DNA from: CAZALT01 sp964485515
GTDB taxonomy: Bacteria; Actinomycetota; Acidimicrobiia; Acidimicrobiales; Acidimicrobilacustridaceae
DNA length: 8,251 bases
Reading direction: 5' to 3'
Assembly (NCBI GenBank): GCA_964485515.1
Contig: CAZALT010000154.1
Location: forward strand, 1-8,251
Under the pieces are notes generated by a model. It was given only the letters and a program-made list of their open reading frames with translations. It was not told the origin of the DNA and ran no database searches. Below, one piece after another: positions 6,069-8,251 of the stretch. The stretch's first letter is position 1. Every line of letters starts with the position of its first letter. Position numbers and translations under genes: made by a program.

Positions 6069-6108
6069 CGTTCCACAAATCAGAAGATATACTCCGATTT
6101 GTGGAACG
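6069..6108 (+). promoter_or_regulatory. Palindromic operator enclosing a leaderless promoter for the MNT gene
   Basis: CGTTCCACAAATC (6069-6081) and GATTTGTGGAACG (6096-6108) form a perfect 13-bp inverted repeat with a 14-bp spacer. The spacer contains a -10 box, TATACT (6088-6093), followed by 7 nt and the GTG start at 6101, which lies inside the right arm. A dimeric repressor bound here would block both transcription and the first codons. The product's own N-terminal winged helix is the obvious candidate. The 14-bp spacer is too long for an efficient terminator loop, and the position over the start favours an operator. Confidence 0.75.
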
Positions 6109-6700
6109 AACTGCGGCGCCGGAGCTTCTCCCGATCTTTCGATCTCAGCAGCAGGCCGAGCTGCTGGCAGACATCCTCGACGACCCGAATCGGGAGGAGT
6201 CGCTGGCTGATCTGACGCGCCGACTTGGGATCCCCACGGCGTCGATCCATCGGGAGGTCGAGCGAGCTGAACGCGCGGGGATCGTCATGTCGCGTCGGGT
6301 TGGCAAGACACGGCTGATCCGTGCGAACACGTCGAGCCCGTACTTCGGCCCGCTTCGACAGCTGCTGGTGAGCGCGTTCGGTGTGCCCGCTCGTATTCGG
6401 TCGGCGCTTGCTGAAACTCTGGGAGTCGAGGCCGTGTACATCTTCGGGTCTTGGGCGGCGCGTTGGTCGGGCGAGGGCGGCGATCGGCCGGTGGGCGACA
6501 TCGATGTGCTCGTGCTCGGCGACCCCGATCGGGACGCGGTCTACGCTGCCGCGTACGAGGTCGGCCTCGAGGTGGGTCGGGAGGTCCAGGTCCAGATCCG
6601 GGCTGCCCGTTGGCTCGATGAGGGGACGGGTTCGTTCCACGACACGGTCGTCGGCCGGCCGATGGTGCAGGTCCTGCCCGCTCCCAGTCAGCCGACGTAG
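6101..6700 (+). CDS. Winged-helix/MNT-type nucleotidyltransferase, candidate type VII antitoxin-like protein
   Basis: The protein has 199 residues from the leaderless GTG at 6101; the frame is open further upstream, but promoter spacing and domain start fix this choice. Residues about 15-75 form an ArsR/MarR-like winged helix (SLADLTRRLGIPTASIHREV is the helix-turn-helix, then the wing around G-I-V-M-S-R-R-V-G-K-T-R). Residues about 105-195 form a minimal nucleotidyltransferase. It has Y-I-F-G-S-W-A-A-R (GS at 116-117) and V-G-D-I-D-V-L-V-L-G with Asp133 and Asp135 for the metal. The third acid is not clear (E-V-Q-V-Q near 161-165). The GS-to-DxD gap is about 15 residues, longer than the common 10. 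MNT proteins transfer AMP to partners; in HEPN-MNT pairs the MNT protein silences the HEPN RNase. Its stop overlaps the end of the HEPN-like gene, convergent. It probably represses itself through the 6069-6108 operator. Confidence 0.85.
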   Translation: MERTAAPELLPIFRSQQQAELLADILDDPNREESLADLTRRLGIPTASIHREVERAERAGIVMSRRVGKTRLIRANTSSPYFGPLRQLLVSAFGVPARIRSALAETLGVEAVYIFGSWAARWSGEGGDRPVGDIDVLVLGDPDRDAVYAAAYEVGLEVGREVQVQIRAARWLDEGTGSFHDTVVGRPMVQVLPAPSQPT

Positions 6701-7155
6701 GCGGACACCGCAGCGACAGCACGGATTGCAAGCGTCGCGGCCCAGCGTGCTTCGTCCTCGGTCACTTCGACCGTCTTCGAGGCATCGAGATACTCGAGCC
6801 GGTTGCGGGTGCCGGTCATGGTCGTGGCATTGACCGTGTCGAACGCATCGGTACCGTCGCTGAGGATGGCGGACGCGAGAGCGAAGGTGGCAGCGTGAGC
6901 GCCCGGACGAGCCAGGACCCGATAGCCGGCGGCGAGGTCCGCCGCCTCGGCGGCATGGCGGTAGATGTCGTATGACGTGTTGTACGCCACGCGAAACTGC
7001 CCGGCATTGAGGATGGGCTCGAGCACCGCGAGCTCCTGGGCTGCTTGGTCCAGCCAGGCTCTCGCCGCCATGGCCAGGTCACCGTCGACGTCGTCATCGA
7101 TGATGCCCCTGCTCCGGTAGAGCTCGACCACTCTCGCGAGGTGTTCATCAGACAC
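6688..7155 (-). CDS. HEPN-like helical protein, putative partner of the MNT protein
   Basis: The protein has 155 residues from the GTG at 7155; an ATG at 7185 would add ten. The GTG lies 7 nt after TAGCGT (a TANNNT -10), which favours a leaderless start. The protein is all-helical in look: WLDQAAQELAVLEPILNAGQ, then F-R-V-A-Y-N-T-S-Y-D-I-Y-R-H-A-A-E-A, L-A-A-G-Y-R-V, and near the end T-R-N-R-L-E-Y-L-D followed by V-T-E-D-E-A-R-W-A. R-N-x-x-E-Y is the pattern I associate with an actinobacterial HEPN branch. In classic HEPN RNases the motif is Rx4-6H; the His position here is Tyr, so RNase activity is uncertain. HEPN proteins are often toxins or RNA-binding accessory proteins. The gene faces the MNT gene with a 13-bp overlap of coding ends. 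Family assignment rests on motif and neighbour. Confidence 0.65.
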   Translation of the reverse strand: MSDEHLARVVELYRSRGIIDDDVDGDLAMAARAWLDQAAQELAVLEPILNAGQFRVAYNTSYDIYRHAAEAADLAAGYRVLARPGAHAATFALASAILSDGTDAFDTVNATTMTGTRNRLEYLDASKTVEVTEDEARWAATLAIRAVAAVSAYVG

Positions 7156-7162
7156 AGCCAGG

Positions 7163-7168
7163 ACGCTA
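7163..7168 (-). promoter_or_regulatory. -10 box of a probable leaderless promoter for the HEPN-like gene
   Basis: TAGCGT on the minus strand is followed by 7 nt and the GTG at 7155. The spacing matches the -10 boxes of the genes starting at 3505 and 6101. Confidence 0.4.
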
Positions 7169-7185
7169 CCGGTGCCCAGTGACAT

Positions 7186-7423
7186 CGGCGGGCGGCTCCA
7201 AACGGCTCGATCCGACCAGGAACATCGTCAGCGGCGATTGCAGCGCCCGATCCTCTGCATCGGGTTACAGGACGGGTCTGCACCGTACGGGAGGGGACTG
7301 GATGCCACGGATTCGGCGATCCGGTCACTTTGTGCCCCAGATTGTGCCCTTGGCCCCTTGCGTCGGACGAGATCGTTGCCGGGAGTGGGGTCGCCTTCAC
7401 CGGAGAGGCTGGTGCGCATCACC
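7186..7423. other. Non-coding right end of the 7.1-kb unit
   Basis: No gene is supported. The region holds the GGACTGGATG block (about 7294-7304) shared in part with 170-188, and the paired boxes at 7329-7350. The last 13 bases or so (GTGCGCATCACC, to 7423) restore a good anticodon stem for the following tRNA remnant and faintly resemble a D-arm end. No 5' acceptor strand GCGGACG is present. Confidence 0.45.
7329..7350 (+). repeat. Second TTTGTGCCC box pair; candidate integrase arm sites
   Basis: TTTGTGCCCC (7329-7338) and ATTGTGCCCT (7341-7350) are spaced 12 bp start to start, as in the pair at 204-225. They lie 74 bp upstream of the right tRNA remnant, a similar distance to the first pair. 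Same box, same period and same side of the core suggest shared binding by related integrases. Confidence 0.5.
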
Positions 7424-7470
7424 TTGCCAAGGTGAGGGTCGCGAGTTCGAATCTCGTCGTCCGCTCCATA
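7424..7470 (+). repeat. tRNA-Gly(GCC) 3' remnant, right att site of the 7.1-kb unit
   Basis: This is identical over 47 bp to 290-336: anticodon loop TTGCCAA, T-arm with TTCGAAT, 3' acceptor strand CGTCCGC, T and CCA (7466-7468). Here the anticodon stem upstream is also intact (TCACC at 7419-7423 pairs with GGTGA), so tRNA likeness reaches a little further left than in the first copy. The 5' half of the tRNA is still missing. The distance to the left copy is 7134 bp, the size of one inserted unit. Confidence 0.85.
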
Positions 7471-7498
7471 AGAAACCCCCTCCCCGGAGGGGGTTTCT
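7471..7498 (+). terminator. Strong GC-rich hairpin after the right tRNA remnant
   Basis: AGAAACCCCCTCC (7471-7483) pairs perfectly with GGAGGGGGTTTCT (7486-7498), and CCCTTT follows. It begins 3 nt after the CCA end. This is a likely tRNA or intrinsic-type terminator, different in sequence from the hairpin at 348-373. Confidence 0.7.
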
Positions 7499-7594
7499 CC
7501 CTTTCCCAGAGCGGATCGCTCGCCCTCGGGGCTCGAGCGAACTTCCCGTTCTGTACCGTCTGGTCCCAGCCCGTTTCGGCCTGTACCACCCAGA

Positions 7595-7615
7595 TTTGTG
7601 CCCCTTTTATGCCCC
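7595..7615 (+). repeat. Third box pair, downstream of the right att site
   Basis: TTTGTGCCCC (7595-7604) and TTTATGCCCC (7606-7615) repeat the same motif with an 11-bp period, about 127 bp after the CCA of the right remnant. With the pair at 7329-7350 it flanks that remnant on both sides, as P and P' arms flank a core. The rest of 7499-7761 has no supported gene. Confidence 0.45.
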
Positions 7616-7761
7616 TGGGCCACGCCGGTTGGGCGGGCCCTTTCGTCGCCGTCGGTATCGATGGACTGCTGAATCGCCCAGATCCGTCGCTTGGGCTCGA
7701 CAATTCTGAAGCCTTAGAAATGGACGTCTCGCCCGATTGTTCTCGTGCTTAGGCTTGCCGG

Positions 7762-8013
7762 ATGCTGATCGAGCGGGGGCAGGTCATAGCGGGACTCGAG
7801 GCGGTAGAGGCTCGACGGCTCATGCGCGAGTTGATGCATGCAGCGATGACTCCTGCTGCCATTGCGGAGGCGGCGGGTGACGATCCTTCGACGGCCGTTC
7901 GCTTTGAGGCATTTCCCCTCTCTGTCAGACTTGGTGTTGCCTCTCGTGGGAGCGAGTTCCGTGTCGTAGGGCGAGAAACTGAGATTGAAGGAAATGTCTG
8001 GAACTACCGTTGA
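7762..8013 (+). pseudogene. Hypothetical protein, probably cut by the IS remnant
   Basis: The reading frame has 83 codons from the ATG at 7762. TAGGCT (7750-7755), 6 nt before the ATG, is a plausible -10 for a leaderless mRNA. Residues 1-45 or so look coding: MLIERGQVIAGLEAVEARRL, then M-R-E-L-M-H-A-A-M-T-P-A-A-I-A-E-A-A-G. The latter resembles the first helices of a helix-turn-helix (A-A-I-A-E-A-A-G-D-D-P-S-T-A). From about residue 47 the composition changes (F-E-A-F-P-L-S-V-R-L) where base composition drops and IS-like sequence seems to begin, so the tail is probably insertion-sequence DNA. I cannot name the original family. The frame overlaps the OrfA start. Confidence 0.4.
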
Positions 8014-8227
8014 GGCTGTGGCCTCGAGTCCTGATCCTGAGGTTCGGCCGGAGCGTAGGTCGTATCCGGTGGCGTACAAGTTGAAGGTCCTTGCCGAGCT
8101 CGACGCGGCAGGATCGAAGTCGGCGCGCGGTGAGATCATGCGCCGGGAGGGCTTGTACTCGGCGTTGATCTCGGCGTGGCGTGATCAGCGTGATGCGGTG
8201 ACGGCGGTCGTGAGATTGTCCCCGTAG
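7994..8227 (+). pseudogene. IS3-type transposase OrfA, truncated
   Basis: The ATG at 7994 has a good ribosome site, GAAGGAA (7987-7993). The peptide reads MSGTTVEAV..., then Y-P-V-A-Y-K-L-K-V-L-A-E-L-D-A-A-G-S-K-S-A-R-G-E-I-M-R-R-E-G-L-Y-S, then L-I-S-A-W-R-D-Q-R-D. This is the helix-turn-helix domain of IS3-family OrfA transposase subunits, which bind the IS ends. After the W-R-D-Q-R-D motif, family members go on with a linker and a leucine-zipper helix; here the frame changes to V-T-A-V-V-R-L-S-P and stops at 8227. No OrfB is visible before the window ends. The GTCCCC boxes at about 8218-8223 and 8242-8247 may mark an IS end, which would make this an internally deleted copy. I see no defined terminal inverted repeat. 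Confidence 0.7.
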
Positions 8228-8251
8228 GCGGCCGGTAGGAGTCCCCAGGGA

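Noticed and set aside
4501..6078. Open reading frame of 525 codons on the minus strand
   Set aside because: Only the part from 5976 to about 5584 looks coding. The rest is Arg/Gly/Pro-rich and lies antisense to the relaxase stub or out of frame over the XRE gene.
7179..7752. Frames across the right att region on both strands
   Set aside because: They span the tRNA remnant, hairpin and repeat boxes, and composition is Arg/Pro/Gly-rich without motifs.
1..8251. CRISPR array, prophage structural genes or rRNA
   Set aside because: No regularly spaced repeats, capsid/tail/terminase-like proteins or rRNA sequence were seen.

Overview
The sequence is high-GC DNA with GTG starts and several TANNNT -10 boxes placed about 7 nt ahead of a start codon (leaderless mRNAs). 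It also carries an IS3-type OrfA and a relaxase start of an actinobacterial style. All of this points to Actinomycetota, perhaps Acidimicrobiia; the class is a guess. There are no housekeeping genes. The window is accessory DNA made of pieces of integrative elements stacked at one integration site.

The frame of the window is a pair of 47-bp identical direct repeats (290-336 and 7424-7470). Each is the 3' part of a tRNA-Gly(GCC), running from the anticodon loop to CCA, and each is followed at once by a different strong hairpin. Neither copy has the 5' half of a tRNA, so the intact gene must lie elsewhere. The repeats bound a unit of about 7.13 kb with a tyrosine integrase just inside its left end, as in a tRNA-integrating element. 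Paired TTTGTGCCC boxes, 11-12 bp apart, lie beside both repeats and look like integrase arm sites. The DNA left of 286 (start of a Fic-like gene) and right of 7499 (a cut hypothetical gene and an IS3 remnant) appears to belong to neighbouring elements in the same array.

Layout inside the unit: (a) 455-1662, integrase broken by a frameshift near 870-888 and lacking two usual active-site residues; (b) 1923-3246, ECF sigma factor overlapping a gene for a single-pass membrane protein, probably its anti-sigma factor; (c) 3505-5168, a small helix-turn-helix protein convergent with an XRE regulator/RelE-like toxin operon; (d) 5311-5577, the first 89 codons of a MobF (TrwC-like) relaxase, cut off and joined to the broken end of an unknown gene reading the other way (5976-5584); (e) 6069-7155, a winged-helix/MNT nucleotidyltransferase gene and a HEPN-like gene meeting tail to tail with a 13-bp overlap.

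Together this looks like a decayed, formerly mobilisable element: integrase damaged, relaxase reduced to a stub, stability or defence-type modules kept. The most interesting part is the MNT/HEPN-like pair. Its MNT promoter and GTG start are embedded in a perfect 13-bp inverted repeat, which suggests self-repression by the protein's own winged helix. The convergent arrangement differs from the usual same-strand HEPN-MNT operon.
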